A DNA stretch of 64,000 nucleotides from assembly GCA_036768485.1 (NCBI GenBank), contig JAVLUZ010000826.1:129501-193500 (forward strand), given 5' to 3'. The position numbers and the translations under genes were made by a program. The notes under the pieces were generated by a model that saw nothing but the letters and a program-made list of their open reading frames with translations, had not been told where the DNA came from and ran no database searches. Below are positions 11,140 to 22,910 of the stretch, piece by piece (position 1 is the first letter of the stretch; every line of letters starts with the position of its first letter). This DNA is from Mermis nigrescens (taxonomy: Eukaryota; Nematoda; Enoplea; Mermithida; Mermithidae).

Positions 11140-11400
11140 ATGGGCAGCAGCTGAATTTTGAGGGGTACATATGGGTGGGGTAAAACGAGCAAAAACCCAA
11201 AACAAACGTGATACATCTTTGATTTGGGGGGTCTATCAACTTTGGAGGAAGGTCTACCGGACTTCAGGGGTCAAAACTATATAAACGTGTGCAGCGACCA
11301 AATGCTGAGGTGTGGGGGTGTAAAAACCGGCAAAAATATCAAGAACATGCCGCAAAATCAATTCTGGGGGACTATCGATGTTTGATGGTCTACCGGATTT
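11140..11400. repeat. G/C-run repeat remnant
   Basis: Blocks such as GGGGGGTCTATCAACTTTGG, AATTCTGGGGGACTATCGATG and GAATTTTGAGGGGTACATATG resemble the GGGTCTATCGATTTTTGGGG repeat at 36.6 kb and the one at 15.1 kb. Part of it lies within 200 bases of exon 1. Confidence 0.45.
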
Positions 11401-11484
11401 CATGAGGTACAAAGACTCACCACTACGCCCACTGGTGCAATCTGCCCCCAACCCCCTCCCCACGCCATTGGAGATCGGCATTAC

Positions 11485-11724
11485 TTTAGTTAAAATATTG
11501 CCCTGTTGTTTCTCATCTATCCACCTATGCAGGCATTGCGAGTGCACCCATTGGGTGGTGCCTCGACATTTGCACGGATGCAACCAGGAAGCCATTGGGT
11601 CATCGGCTACAGTACACAAGCATATCCAGCATTGGCGATCGTCCGACGATGAAGGATGATCAGGATGATCGCTCGATGGGATGACGTCATCCGCAGCAAT
11701 GTTTTTGATGGCACTATCCATCAT
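11485..11724 (-). CDS. MARCHF5: MARCHF5-like E3 ubiquitin ligase, exon 1 (RING-CH)
   Basis: Residues 1-80; the start is the first of two adjacent ATGs (11,722-11,724). CWICLCTVADDP..HPCKCRGTTQWVHSQCLHRW is a RING-CH (C4HC3) finger with C32, C35, C51, C53, H61 and C64 visible; the last pair is in exon 2. The PCRCRG..WVHQ.CLQRW.DEKQ signature is that of MARCH5. The donor is AAA|GTAATG (11,485/11,484), phase 0, so the splice gives GNILTK|VSCERC where human MARCH5 reads GNSTARVACPQC. The protein would recruit E2-ubiquitin at the mitochondrial surface (family inference). A short Asp/Ser/Pro-rich N-terminus precedes the finger. Confidence 0.93.
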
Positions 11725-12123
11725 TTATATATGCTATCCACGATAAATATTATGAAGCGTACAGGCTAAATCATAAGTTTAACCTCTGATAAAACTGGTA
11801 ATCTATCAAACATATTTCAATTTTATAAAAAATTACGTTATGGAAGCTCAAACTGAGTTATTGTTATCGCGTTGACATATTTTAATAATTAAATTAGTAC
11901 ACATGGGCTGAGGTGATGTCAATTTGAGAGGTAAATTTAGGAAAAAAGTGAGTAGGTACAAGCAAGCAAGCGATGATTTAACCAACTGATCAATCGAAAG
12001 ACCACTAGAGACTGCACTGAGCACTTAATGCGACAAATAGTAATCAAGCAAACCGCAAACAATTGATTCAAGAGAAAACTCAAGTAAAAATTATGAGTCT
12101 GAATTTAAGTTTTATTCTACGAC
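11725..12123. other. Upstream region of MARCHF5, nothing recognised
   Basis: AT-rich sequence 5' of exon 1. No clear promoter element or other gene was found. Confidence 0.35.
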
Positions 12124-12545
12124 CACACATGCACACTGGGGGGTATCCCCTGTACCACAACTTTTGAAAGGCATACCCCCTCAGGCCATTTGCGGACCAA
12201 AAATTATTGTTGGAAATATGAAAGAGCGCCAAATGACGCCCAGAAGTAAAATCGGAAGTATTTTTCGAGTAGAACCCTTTCCATTCATTCATTTAGACAC
12301 TTTTTGTCCATTATTCTGTCCATGCTTGACAGTCCAAGTCGTTCCATCGTTCTTATCATTTGTTTTCATACAAATTTAGTCACGGTATTCATGAAGAGTA
12401 AAATACAACAAAACAAAGCATTTTTACGGCTTGTGACGGAGGGCGGTAATGAACGACAAAAATGACTAAAAAAAATTAACTTGAAATCATCATTTTAGCG
12501 CCATAATTAGCCATAAAAATCAATCATTTACCGCCCCTATCTGTA
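12124..12545 (+). mobile_element. Family G copy (G2) with empty target octamer
   Basis: It starts CACACATGCACACTGGGGG and follows G1 block by block. Where G1 and G3 are interrupted it reads CTTGTGACGGAGGG uninterrupted (about 12,429-12,442). The right terminus is truncated after ACCGCCCC. Confidence 0.75.
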
Positions 12546-12690
12546 CCTCACAATTTCGATCGACAAATTGATTAATAAACCAGTGCTACTAAACAGACTT
12601 TTCGCACATACACATTTTGATTGACTAAATGCAGAGTAAAGCAACAGTCGGAAATGGATGATGAAAACTTTTATCTAACATTAGGCATGA

Positions 12691-12740
12691 TCAGTGGCGG
12701 ATCTAGGATTTTCTTGAGGAGGCGGTACCCCAACTTTTCC
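12691..12740 (+). repeat. Family J end fragment
   Basis: CAGTGGCGGATCTAGGATTT matches the terminal inverted repeat of element J at 42,166. No partner end was found nearby. Confidence 0.5.
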
Positions 12741-13131
12741 CGAAACATTCAAAAACAGAGGACGAAAAATTTACCTGCGGAATAGTTTTACCGAAAAATT
12801 TACAGTTCTTATCACGGAAATTGCAAACGCAGTGCCGCTGTGATTTACTATGATTGACCAACTACAGTAGAATGTAAGCGCTTTTACCGTAGCCACTTGT
12901 GTTCGGCCATAGAAAGATTGTGTTTGGCGTTAGTAGATCGCAGCTAGCATATTGCGTTATTTGTCACACAAACGTAAAAAGAATTTCTCAATCTGCTTTG
13001 ATTTTTTGCATGCGTGCGTCTCAAAAGTGTGTGCATGCTGCAGGTCCAGTCCGAGAAAAAAGATAAAAATAGATTGAAATTTTTGTGCATATCATTATAA
13101 TTCTCATTTCCTCCATTGGAATCTCATCTAA

Positions 13132-14428
13132 AGCCGTATTTATACTTCACGCAGGATCGCGTCGCAGGATTAAATGGCATGATTTTTTCTAAAAATAGCA
13201 CATCCTGCAAAAATTGTGCGAATTGACGCATCGCGCCGTCTGTTTATACTTCCTGCGAAGAATCGTGCAATAATCGACAAAATTCGTCACATTGCGTCTT
13301 CGATTTATACTTGCTGCGATTTCTCGTAAACTCGACTATCCTGCGATAAATCGTGCGATTTTTTCTGCGAATCTTGCGAATCATTGCACGATTTTTTCGC
13401 GCATATTTTTGCTCATTTTCGTCCTTGCCTGACCTCATTACAAATTCAAAGCATTGTTGCGTGACATAAATGATTTGAGTAGGTACGAATGAAGAAATTT
13501 AAAATCGATATCTGTAGAAGTAGTAGTAGTAGTGCAAAAACATGGAGAACAATGAGGAGGTTGTTGACTTTGCTCTAGCTTACTATGTTCTGAATCGGAG
13601 ATTTAAACATAGAATTCGGCAATGGTACGTTTGACCAGTCAATATCAGTTGGTCTCTAAAGAGTCAACATCATGATCTAGTATCAGAATTGAGGAGAAAA
13701 GACCCTGAAATGTATTTTAATCACTTCCGGATGTCACCAGAAAGATTCAATCAATTATTGCATCTTATCGGAAATCGAATCGAACGAAAACCTACTCACG
13801 CTATTCCGATTGGTCCACAGGAAAGGCTCGCTATAACCTTACGGTAAACTTACAAAAATAATAACACTATATTTTCTTGAAATTTCTCTTGGCATTAGTT
13901 TAAATTTCGTCGGTCATTCTCATAGTATTTCATGCGAAAACAATTTTTGCACGTACGTACCAAACGAACAATCAGATGTGTATTATGTGCTGCACATGCA
14001 CGTTGACCCGCATCGATCAGCGTTGTACATGTCAAATTTGACAGTTCAATAGAAATGTGCGCAAAAAAGGACGCAAATTTGCTTCCGAGTCTAATTTTGC
14101 AAATTCGCGTTGGACGTCAACTTGTTACTAAAATTAGTAATTTTTGACATTTTTTGCGGAGATGAACGCGATGAAGTATAAACTGAAATGCGATTCATTG
14201 CATGGCAAAATTTCTTGCCTGTGCGAATTATTAAGCAATGCGAACTTCGCAGGGAGTATAAATCAAAAAATTGTATCATGGACAATCCTGCGATTTGCGC
14301 GGACAATCCTGCGATTTGCGCGAACAATTATTCGTGCGATAGAATAAATTGAATTTGCGTGCTTAGCCCAATCCTGCGACTGCGATATTTTGCAAGTTTG
14401 GTGTGATGCGTGAAGTATAAACCAGGCT
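13132..14428 (+). mobile_element. PIF/Harbinger DNA transposon, internally deleted
   Basis: The terminal inverted repeats are AGCCGTATTTATACTTCACG and, reversed, AGCCTGGTTTATACTTCACG. Both flanks carry TAA (13,129-13,131 and 14,429-14,431), the Harbinger target duplication. TTTATACTTCCTGCGA-like units repeat inside the left end (about 13,250 and 13,305), an iterated subterminal pattern. It contains a transposase fragment at 13,542. At about 1.3 kb it lacks most of the coding capacity. Confidence 0.88.
13542..13846 (+). pseudogene. Harbinger (HARBI1-like) transposase N-terminal fragment
   Basis: The frame from ATG at 13,542 shows the N-terminal region of Harbinger nucleases: a short acidic start, then HHDLVSELRRKDPEMYFNHF, FRMSPERFNQLLHLIG and PQERLAITLR, motifs that precede the DDE core. 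An in-frame TGA (about 13,632) breaks it where the family has a Trp-Val-His-Pro-like segment. It ends at TAA after LAITLR; CGG|TAAAC could also be an old intron donor. The DDE catalytic core was not found. Confidence 0.8.
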
Positions 14429-16508
14429 TAAGAGATAATGGGCATAAAAATGGAAGAAAATAGTATTTCCTGTGTGCGATCAATTGCATATTGCTCTGCT
14501 GCAGAAGAGCATTTTAAAATTAATTTCAGGCTGAGAATGTTCGGCGTTTTAAAACAAATTCATCGCCAATGAAGAGCAAAAGATTTAAAAATCATATAGA
14601 CCCACGGAACGCGAGCGAAATCTTTGTGAGCTTGTGTATTAAAATATCAGGAGGTGAAAATTTGTTGTTGTTATCAAGCCTTGCCTTTATTACATTTTTT
14701 AGGCATATGTCCGCTGAATAGAATAAATACAAAATGGTAGATACGCATATATAAGAACTTTAACTGAACAAGAAAAATTGCGAAGAAAGTTGGCTGGTCA
14801 GGATAAAATTTGCGCAAAATAATAGTACGGACAATACTTTTTGAACTATATGCTTGCCTGAGGAGATTGACACTATGTGATGTATTACACTTCTGAACTG
14901 AATATATTATTGATGTACATATCATAAATAAATGAAAAAAGCGAAGATACAAAATATTTTTGAAAGCGGATAATGAGGAACTTTTTATCAATTTTGTAGT
15001 TTAAAGGCATAATGATATTTATTATTTAGTTTATTTTATGTAACAAAAATTTTAAATATGCAGCACATAAATTCTAGAGGTCAGAATAAGGTAAATCGCC
15101 AAAAATATAACTAAAAATAGAATTCTGGGGTCTACAGTAATTTGGAGGGGTATGTATTTCAACTTCTGGGGTCACAGCCCCCCCATGGTCATTAGTGGCC
15201 AGAAGGAAGGAGCATCAACAGTGTTTTCAATACAATATTATTTAGGTTTCATCCCTCCAGAATACCCATACTGTGCTGGTATGACATATGATTAATTTTA
15301 TTATTCTTTTCAGAACTATAAAGGAATCAAATGAAGATTTATCATTAATTAATTGATTCATTCACTTTGAAATAATTTTAAATATCAATTTTCAAATTCC
15401 TGTCTAGTCGTATTCCTTGTCAGTTCCCCTCTAATATTACTAATTGTATCATTATGTAAATATTAATATAGAATTATGTAATAAAAGTATTATTATTTCA
15501 TCCAATCACTTCAGACGCTTATTTAGTTCAATTTTTTCAACGAAATAGATTTTCGTTCTTCCATGCCTGTGTCAAAAAAAACGGCCAGCTTGGCTATTTT
15601 TATCTTTCTGATTTACGCTGGCATGCTCGTATTACTCTCCGATTGGTTAAAGAAAAAGACACGCATACCGTATGTTTGTATTAATACGCATTAAGAAGGT
15701 CATCTCATTCTACTATCCGCGATCCACTAGGGATGATGTACAATTGATTTGCAAAACTATTTTCATCTGTATTTCACTATTTTGTTAAATTTTCTATCTA
15801 GCTTAGAGCTTACAGTCACTATTCCTTCTCTCTTCCCAATTTTGAAATATAATAGTGAAAGATATGCTTTGTAGAAGAATGAAAATACCTTTTTTAAAAA
15901 ACCTTTTTGTCCAAAAGATAAGAGCGATTTGCTCTGATTTTTGATTTTATTTCTAATTTTGATTTAGTCAAAAAGATACGATTTTTAAAATCATATAAAT
16001 AATGGCAAAAGAAATTTTTGGGCCTATATGATTTTTGAATCTTTTGCTCTTCATTGGCTATGAATTTGTTTTAAAACGCAAAACGCTCTCAGCCTGAAAT
16101 TAATTTTAAAATGCTCTTTTGCGGCAGAGCAATATGCAATTGATCGCACACAGATAATACTATTTTCTTTCATTTTTATGCCCATTATCTCTTGATTCCA
16201 ATGGAGGAAACGAGAATTATAATGATATGCACGAAAATTCCAATCTATTTTTACCTTTTTTTCTCGGACTAAACCTGCAGCATGCACGCACTTTTGAGAC
16301 GCATGCATGCAAAAAATCAAAGCAGATTGAGAATTTTTTTCCCGTTTGTGTGACAAATAACGCAATATGCTAGCTGCAATCTACTAACGTTGAACGCAAT
16401 CTTTCTATGGCCAAACCTGCGTGGCTACGGTAGAAGCGCTTACGTTCTACTGTAGTTGGTCAATTGTAGTAGATCACAGCGGCACTGCGTTTGCAATTTC
16501 CATGACAA

Positions 16509-17050
16509 GAATTGTACCTATTTTTCGAAATCTGCAAAATGGATGTATTCTTAAATTCGCCCTCTTCCGGATAACACACCAGAGTTGTCTGTATACACTT
16601 ATAAACACTGACTTGGCTTACTTTGTGACATATAAAGGGCCCAACATAAAAAATAAGACAAGTTCAAAACAAAGCTTTATTTGACTGTCACTGTGCTGAT
16701 CAGTGATCAGTGATCACATATCTCTATCATCACAATCATCAGTATCCATCATGCTTAGATCACAAAACTTTTTGGCATGTTTTAATGAAGACCAGCTTTT
16801 GGACTGTATCAGTGCTCATTGAATTTCTCAATTTTGAATGGACAAAACCAAATTTTGAAAAATTTTGTTTTAATGAGGCCGTTGAAACTGCCAGCGTAAT
16901 TATCTATGTAAAATATATACCAAGTTATAAAGGTACATTGACCGGTCAATTGCTGCGATTGTATTATATTATATTATATAAATTTGGTTTACGCTATTTT
17001 CAACTTCCATTAAGGAATCAAAAAACACAATTGTCAGTCAAAATCTCCAT
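16509..17050. other. AT-rich spacer before the LINE
   Basis: No gene recognised. It may include the 5' part of the LINE, whose start could not be set. Confidence 0.3.
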
Positions 17051-17058
17051 CTTGTACA

Positions 17059-17760
17059 GTGATTAAGAACAAACCATCAAAATTGTCTACATCCACGCCA
17101 ATAAATCTTTCGCTTAACTTTGATTTTAGCATTTGTCCATGTATTCTCTGCTCAAAGAAAGTTACATATGACAATTCCTTGGCTATTCAATGTCATCTGT
17201 GCTCAAATAGGGCACATGGTGAGTGCTTAAAAGTCCCCCATTGTGGTTATTAATTATTTCAATAACCATCCTTATTCTGACGCTCGCCACTTCTTTCCAT
17301 TCATATGTCCTAATCGCAAGCCCAATTTTGACGAATTAGCTATTTTACAGAAGAAATTTGTGGAACTTAACGACTGTGCTGTTCTTCTAGAAAATCATTG
17401 TTCTAGAGTGCCTACTGATATAGCGCCTGCCCAATCCGATTTAAGATACCATTGGACGTGAATCAAAAAATTACAATGCGGTTCTTTTCAACCTACCCAA
17501 ATTGACCAATGATCTTGATCAAGTCAAATCCTTGATTGAAAATTACTCCGAAACTCCAGACCTGGAACCAGACGACGTTCAAAGCGTTTTCATATATGGC
17601 CTAAGCACCCAACTAAGGTGCAGTTCATCAAAGTCTGCTAATCATCTACTCAGGCTCAGCATCAGTACATTGCTCTGATTAACAAAACCATCACCTCACT
17701 ACTAAAGGTCCTTTGTCACGACTTTGTAGCCGTCCCGATTTGTCATTTCTGCAGCAACAG
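17059..17760 (+). pseudogene. LINE ORF1 remnant with PHD-type zinc finger
   Basis: CPCILCSKKVTYDNSLAIQC..C..AHGECL has the C2..C2..HxxC spacing of the PHD-like fingers found at the start of many CR1/Jockey ORFs. Downstream, other frames read NAVLFNLPKLTNDLDQVKSL and FIYGLST, like the RNA-binding ORF1 region of these elements. Several frameshifts are needed. Confidence 0.6.
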
Positions 17761-18616
17761 TGACAAAGCACTCTATTGGCCGAGTTGTGTGAGCATCAGG
17801 CATCTGGCAAATCTGATCTCTACATCAACTTCAGAGCTGACTGCATAAAGAAGAAAGCCTATCAGGGAGTTAACATATTGCATAGTGCTCGAACTGTTGT
17901 TGCACACAGGGGATTTTCGCCCCAAAAAATTGACTTGTTTCAATGTTTTTCACTGATTCTTGTAGTCTGGTAAACAAATTAGGTGATCTTCACATTTTGT
18001 TAATTGAAGAAAACTTTGAAATCCTATTTTTTCTGAAACTTGGATAACTAATGGTCTTTTATGCCCTCTAAATAATTATCAAATTTTTCGCTCTGATTGG
18101 GTTAATTCCAGAGGTGGTGGTGTTGCTTTATTTATTAAAAATGCATATAATGCTATATCTATAAAGCCCCCTGTTGCTCTATAGTTGTCCCTGAACTGCT
18201 TCTGATCAATATTATTGATGATTTCAACAAAATCTGTTTCGTTCTTGCAGTGAACGACCAAAGCTCCAAAATTTTGCTTTGGCCAAAGTCGAAGCTTCAG
18301 CCAGCTCTTGCTTTGGCTTCGGCCGAAGCATCGGCCAAAGGCCGAAGCATTGGCTGAAGGCCGAATCTGTATATATCCTTCAGTCTAATTCTGATTATAG
18401 TCTGTTACATTTATTTCAGAGCTTTTTCATTAATTCTTTTAAGGGCTACAGTAAGCTAAACAAGACAAATTACTGTACTTCAGCAGATCAGCTCAGTGAG
18501 GGCGAGTGGCTAGAATTCTTCCATATTTAATGAACTAATACGCCCAAATAAATTTGATTTAGGCATTTAATCAGTGCTGGGACATACTGCAGTAAGTGCG
18601 CTAAACAAAAAGCTAT

Positions 18617-18690
18617 TGGCTGGAATCGAACCCGGGTTGCTTTGACTACAAGCAAGATGTTTTAACACTGAGCTATGCGGGAGTTTGCAG
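18617..18690 (-). repeat. tRNA-like (SINE head or tRNA pseudogene)
   Basis: On the minus strand TAGCTCAGTGTTAAAACA resembles an A box and GGGTTCGATTCC is a perfect B box. TTGCTT..AAGCAA would form an anticodon stem around GTAGTCA. The acceptor stem does not pair and the T stem has mismatches, so it is not a functional tRNA; it may be the head of a tRNA-derived SINE. Confidence 0.5.
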
Positions 18691-19394
18691 CGTTTCTTAA
18701 CATCTGAGTCGATTGTGTTTAAAGTGTCAACTGAGGATAAGATGAATAAGCGATTTTTATCAGTAAGTTAATTGATCTGCTAGGAGACGAGAATAAATTA
18801 TGTCACAAAAATGTTCTTGAAAAACCCTTCTTTGCTACGTAGCTGAAGTGAGATCTATCGACTTACAGTAAATAAGAAATAAGCGTTACTGTAACCTCTG
18901 AAAACATTTACTGAAAAAGCTCTCGGATAAATGAAACAGACTATAGTAAAGAATGAATCGCAAATTGTGTCACAAATATGAAAGTTAAGCTTGATTATGT
19001 TTCAGGAGTATATTTATGAAGTAATAAAATAGTTCCATTCATTGCAAAAATTTTTTCAATAGTGCAATTAATTCTCTTCATTAACATTGATTTCATTATT
19101 GACATTTCATCTATATCAGCAGCTAATATGTATTGATCATCATCAGATTTACTATCCTGAATATATAAAGATATAATGTATTATTAGGAATAAAGCCTGG
19201 AATTTTTGAGAATAATGAAGACAATTAATTTATAAATTGCTAATTTTCATGGCAATACTTAAACTTGTAGAAGTAAGTTAGACATAAAAGCAAATAGAGA
19301 TTTCTTCCGGTTATTAGATGCAGAAATTTCAGAAAGTTAACACGTCGACCATGAAGCAATTATTTGGTTTGATACAAAACAGAATGATACACAG

Positions 19395-19638
19395 CAGTGT
19401 TTTTTTTTGTACTTGACAAAGATTTTTGCTCACAAAGATTTTTCAGAAGACAAAAATTGCAAAAAAGGTCTGAAATTCGCAAAAATTTCGAGCACTTCGC
19501 GCCGAAATGAGTAATTGTGAGTTCTATATATCTTATAATGACATATATTGCGTTTCAAAAAGATAAGTGTCTAATTTTTGGTGCTTCGCGCTGTTTTAAG
19601 ACAATTCTTAGTAGACGGACTTTGTTAAAAAAACACTG
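19395..19638 (-). mobile_element. Family C MITE, short copy (C5)
   Basis: CAGTGTTTTTTTTTGTAC start and AAAAAAACACTG end, with imperfect flanks ATACACAG and GTACACAC (6/8). It contains CTTCGCGCC and GTGCTTCGCGCTG hairpin relics. Confidence 0.7.
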
Positions 19639-20135
19639 GTACACACTACACAGTAGACACACGACATACAACAAGTACAAAGATGGCGTTGAAATTGCGA
19701 GTAAACAAAGACATGCCTTCAAATAAGAGACATGTAGGAATAAAGGTGTGGCTTTTTCCTTAAGTGTCTGGTCATTTTCGCGATCACTAGTGATTCATTC
19801 ATAGTCAAACTTCTCTAAAAATGGAAACAGATGCGGAGCGGGTACAATGCTTAGATGAGTCAGCTTTTGTTATTAATACATAGTTGCTTGCTGTTTATAT
19901 AGTCAAAGTTACTGTTGTGAGCATATTTTTAACAAGACTTAAGGTGACTAGAAGATAAATTGAGCTAAATGGCGTCATCTGAGGATAGATATATTGCACA
20001 TTGTCTAAATTTTAATGAGAATAAAGAACTGCTATGAAACAAAGCTTCGGCCTTCGGCCTTTTTTCCTTCTTGCTTCGGCCTTCAGCCAAAGCAAAAAAA
20101 CACCCCAGCTGCGGCCAAAGCCGAAGCTTCAGTCG

Positions 20136-20430
20136 TTCCCTGCGTTCTTGTATATTGTTCTCCTAAATATGACCTTGCCTATGCTGAAAAACTTTGGGAA
20201 TGCTTGGAATGGGCAATAATGGTTCCTTATTCGTTGTTATTTTAGGTGATTTCAACCTACCTAAAATTGACTGGATAAACAACACGTTCCCTGCTGATCC
20301 CCTAAATTTCTTGTTTTTTGATACTCTATCTAAAACAGGACTAGACCAATTAGTAAGCCAAAGTACACACGAGAATAATATAATCGACCTTGTTATTGGA
20401 AGAAATCTTGTACACAATGTTACTATTTAA
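20136..20430 (+). pseudogene. LINE endonuclease remnant
   Basis: VYCSPKYDLAYAEKL..CL in one frame and VVILGDFNLPKIDW in another match the APE-type endonuclease of Jockey/CR1 LINEs (the GDFN motif). TGLDQLVSQSTHENNIIDLV follows, as in the family. A frameshift lies between about 20,200 and 20,240. Confidence 0.8.
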
Positions 20431-20459
20431 CTGTCAATTTCTAACAGCGATCATAAGTG

Positions 20460-22745
20460 TATGACTTTTAATTGTTCTCTCAAGCTCAAAGAAAAACACA
20501 ATTTGGCTCAACTTAACTTTAGAAAAGCAAATTATACTGAAATTGCTAATAGACTTAATTGTATATCTTGGCCAGATGCTTTTTCTCAATGCATTAATGT
20601 TAATAAAATGTAATGTATGAATTATTTTTAACGAAATTAAACTCATTGATCGACTCTTTCGTTAATATAACATTTTGAAAATCAAAAAACCGTAATTATC
20701 CCGAGAAATTAAGGAAATTATCTTCAAAAAACTTAAATTATAGAAAAAAATATAAGAATTTTCGCTCTACAACTAATAAAGTCCTATTCAAAAACCATTG
20801 TAATACTTTGAAATCGAAGTTTCAAACTTTTTTGCCACCCAAGAAGAGAATATTTTAAATGATAAAAGCTTAAAATCGTTATACAAATTTGTTAACCAAA
20901 GACTAGATAATCGTAGTCCTATACCCCCAATTAACCATTATTTAAAAATCATACATGATCCTAAATTAAAAACTGATCTCTCTAATCAGTATTTTGTTTC
21001 AAATTTTTCTAAAGATGATAATTCGTTACCCGTCTTCCAGGAGCGTTGCGATCGTGTGACGTACTATGAAAAGTGAAAGGATCACTTTCAACTGCCCCAG
21101 ATCGCATTCCAATCACACATGGGCGTGGGGGAGGTTTGGGGGGTATGCACCCCCCCCAGAAGTTGAAATACCCCCCCCCCAGAAAAAAAATTTTTTTTGC
21201 TTTTTTAGCAATTTTTTGATGCCATTTGGATAGAGCTTGATGAGAAACGTCGAAAAATGGTGTTTTCTTCGCCATACCACCATTTTTAAGGCCATTTTTG
21301 ACCTTTAAAAATTTTTTCACCCCCCCCAGAAATTTTTTCACCCCCCAGAATTTTGGTGCTGCCCACCTATGATTCCAATGCTATTTAAAAAAAAATTAAT
21401 CACTCAAGTAGCTGAACCTTTAAGTACTATCTTTAATGTTACCTTTGCTTCTGGACAGGTCCCAAATCTATGGAAATTAGTTAACGTTATTCCCATTTAT
21501 AAAAAGAACGATTAGGCACTAATTTTTAACTACAGACCTCTGCTAGAAAAATTATGGAAAATATTATCAACTCTAATTCTCAAAATTTTTGACTGAAAAT
21601 AGTCTATTACACCCAAATCAATTTGGTTTTAAAAAATTTAAATCTTGTGAATTGCAACTTCTGGAATGTAAATCAGATTGGGTTGATTTCTTTGAGCAAT
21701 GAAATTCCATTAGCAATTTATATTGATTTTTCTACAGCTTTTGATCAGGTATCCCACAGCAAACTTTTACATACACTGTCTGATTTTGGATTAAAAGGTA
21801 ACCTTCTTGTATGGTTAAACGTTTTCCTTTGCGATCAATTGCAACGCGTTTGTATCGAAAATTTGTTTCCTGATTATTTACCCGTTACTAATGGTGTGTT
21901 GCAAGGTATGTAGCCCTTTGAGTCCGACTTTATTTTTGATGTTTATTGACGATATATATGACTTTGCCATAAATATCAATTTATATTTGTTTGCAGACGA
22001 TGTTAAGGTTTTTGGTCCTTCATCAAACTACGCTTCGCTTCAATTTTGCTTAGATAACATTTCAAGCTGATCTAAATTATGACAACTTCCGATTTCTTCT
22101 GAAAAAAGCTGGGTTCTTCATCTGGGAAAAAACAACCCTAAAATAAATTATTGCCTCTGCAACCTAAATATCCCTGATAATTTCGAATATATTCGCGATC
22201 TTGGTGTTCTAGTTACTAAGAACCTTAGTTAAGCTTATTGAAAAAATAGCTTATTCTCAGTCTTTTCTTATTTATAAATCTTTTTTCTCGCATGACAGAG
22301 AAAATTTAATTCACGCTTTTGTTACCTATATACGTCCAATTTTGGAATATGCATGCTCAGTCTGGAACCCCTACTATATCACTGATATTGATCGCATCGA
22401 GAATGTACAACGCAGGTTTACTACGCAGATTTGGTTATCGCAGTGCTTTATCTTATGACGATCGTTTACAAGAATTGAATCTCTGTCATCTTGAGCTGCG
22501 CCGCTTACACCTATGCTTATGCAAAATGTTTTCAATCGTGAGGTTTTCCTTTTTTAAATTTGATGACTTTTTTATCGCTAATACCAATATCACACATGCT
22601 TTCAATTCGTATAAACTAGTTATACCTACTGCCCGTTCAAATTTGCATAAGAGTTATTTTTCTCATAGATCATTAACATTTGGAATAGTTTACCGGACAC
22701 TGTCGTTTCATCTCTTAATATTGAAGTTTTCAAAACGAGATTAGC
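20460..22745 (+). pseudogene. LINE reverse transcriptase remnant
   Basis: After a linker with SLYKFVNQRLDN, the RT reads APDRIP|(A insertion)|..PLSTIFNVTFASGQVPNLWK, then YIDFSTAFDQVSHSKLL (motif A), NGVLQG (about 21,888-21,907) and LYLFADDVKVFG (about 21,985-22,014; FADD is the catalytic motif). The C-terminal region YDDRLQELNLCHLELRRL is also LINE-like. Multiple frameshifts and stops. Confidence 0.85.
21113..21371 (+). mobile_element. Family A MITE inserted in the LINE
   Basis: A 259-bp element from CACACATGGGCGTGGGGG to GCCCACCTATG. It has an exact duplication ATTCCAAT (21,105-21,112 and 21,372-21,379). Removing the element and one octamer restores the LINE reading PDRIPM.., so this copy defines the family boundaries. 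Confidence 0.95.
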
Positions 22746-22883
22746 TAACATTGATTTGGATACATTATTGAAGGGGCATACTCAATTCATCATGATTATC
22801 GTGACCGTATGTCCTTTTGTCATTCCTTTTAATTCGTCGCGTTTACTTGTACTCATTATTTCGTATTTAGTCGACAATAAATC

Positions 22884-22910
22884 TTCATTCATTCATTCAT
22901 TCATTCATTC
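22884..22910 (+). repeat. (ATTC)n microsatellite, LINE 3' tail
   Basis: About seven ATTC units at the end of the LINE, typical of the 3' tails of this kind of element. Confidence 0.8.

Larger units (their letters stand above)
8400..11484 (-). other. MARCHF5 intron 1
   Basis: A 3.1-kb intron. It holds the G1/F1 nested pair (8587-9475), a mini-hairpin GGCGCGAAGCGCT at 10,497-10,509, and a G/C-run repeat remnant at about 11,140-11,400. The rest (9476-11,130) is AT-rich, with short direct repeats (AAAGAGCTTGCAAAG and AAAGAGCTTACAAAG at about 10,785) and no recognised gene. Confidence 0.6.
12812..16508. mobile_element. Long inverted-repeat element (about 490-bp arms), split by a Harbinger insertion
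   Basis: The left arm (12,812-13,128 plus 14,432-14,605) is matched in reverse complement by 16,020-16,508. Shared landmarks are GCTAGCATATTGCGTTATTT, CTCAATCTGCTTTGATTTTT and GAAGAGCAAAAGATT. The left arm is interrupted by the Harbinger element and the right arm is continuous. The centre (14,606-16,019) is AT-rich with no recognised gene; it holds a G/C-run remnant at 15,120-15,290. Confidence 0.75.
18262..20135. mobile_element. Insertion with GCTTCGGCC-rich inverted ends
   Basis: The left end (18,270-18,368) and right end (20,037-20,135) are arrays of TTTGGCC/GCTTCGGCC/GAAGCTTCAG words arranged as inverted repeats. They interrupt the LINE endonuclease. The interior is AT-rich, with a tRNA-like segment (18,617-18,690) and a C-family copy (19,395). 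No transposase was recognised and no target duplication could be defined. Confidence 0.55.

Noticed and set aside
18617..18690. Functional tRNA gene
   Set aside because: The acceptor arms do not pair and the T stem has two mismatches.
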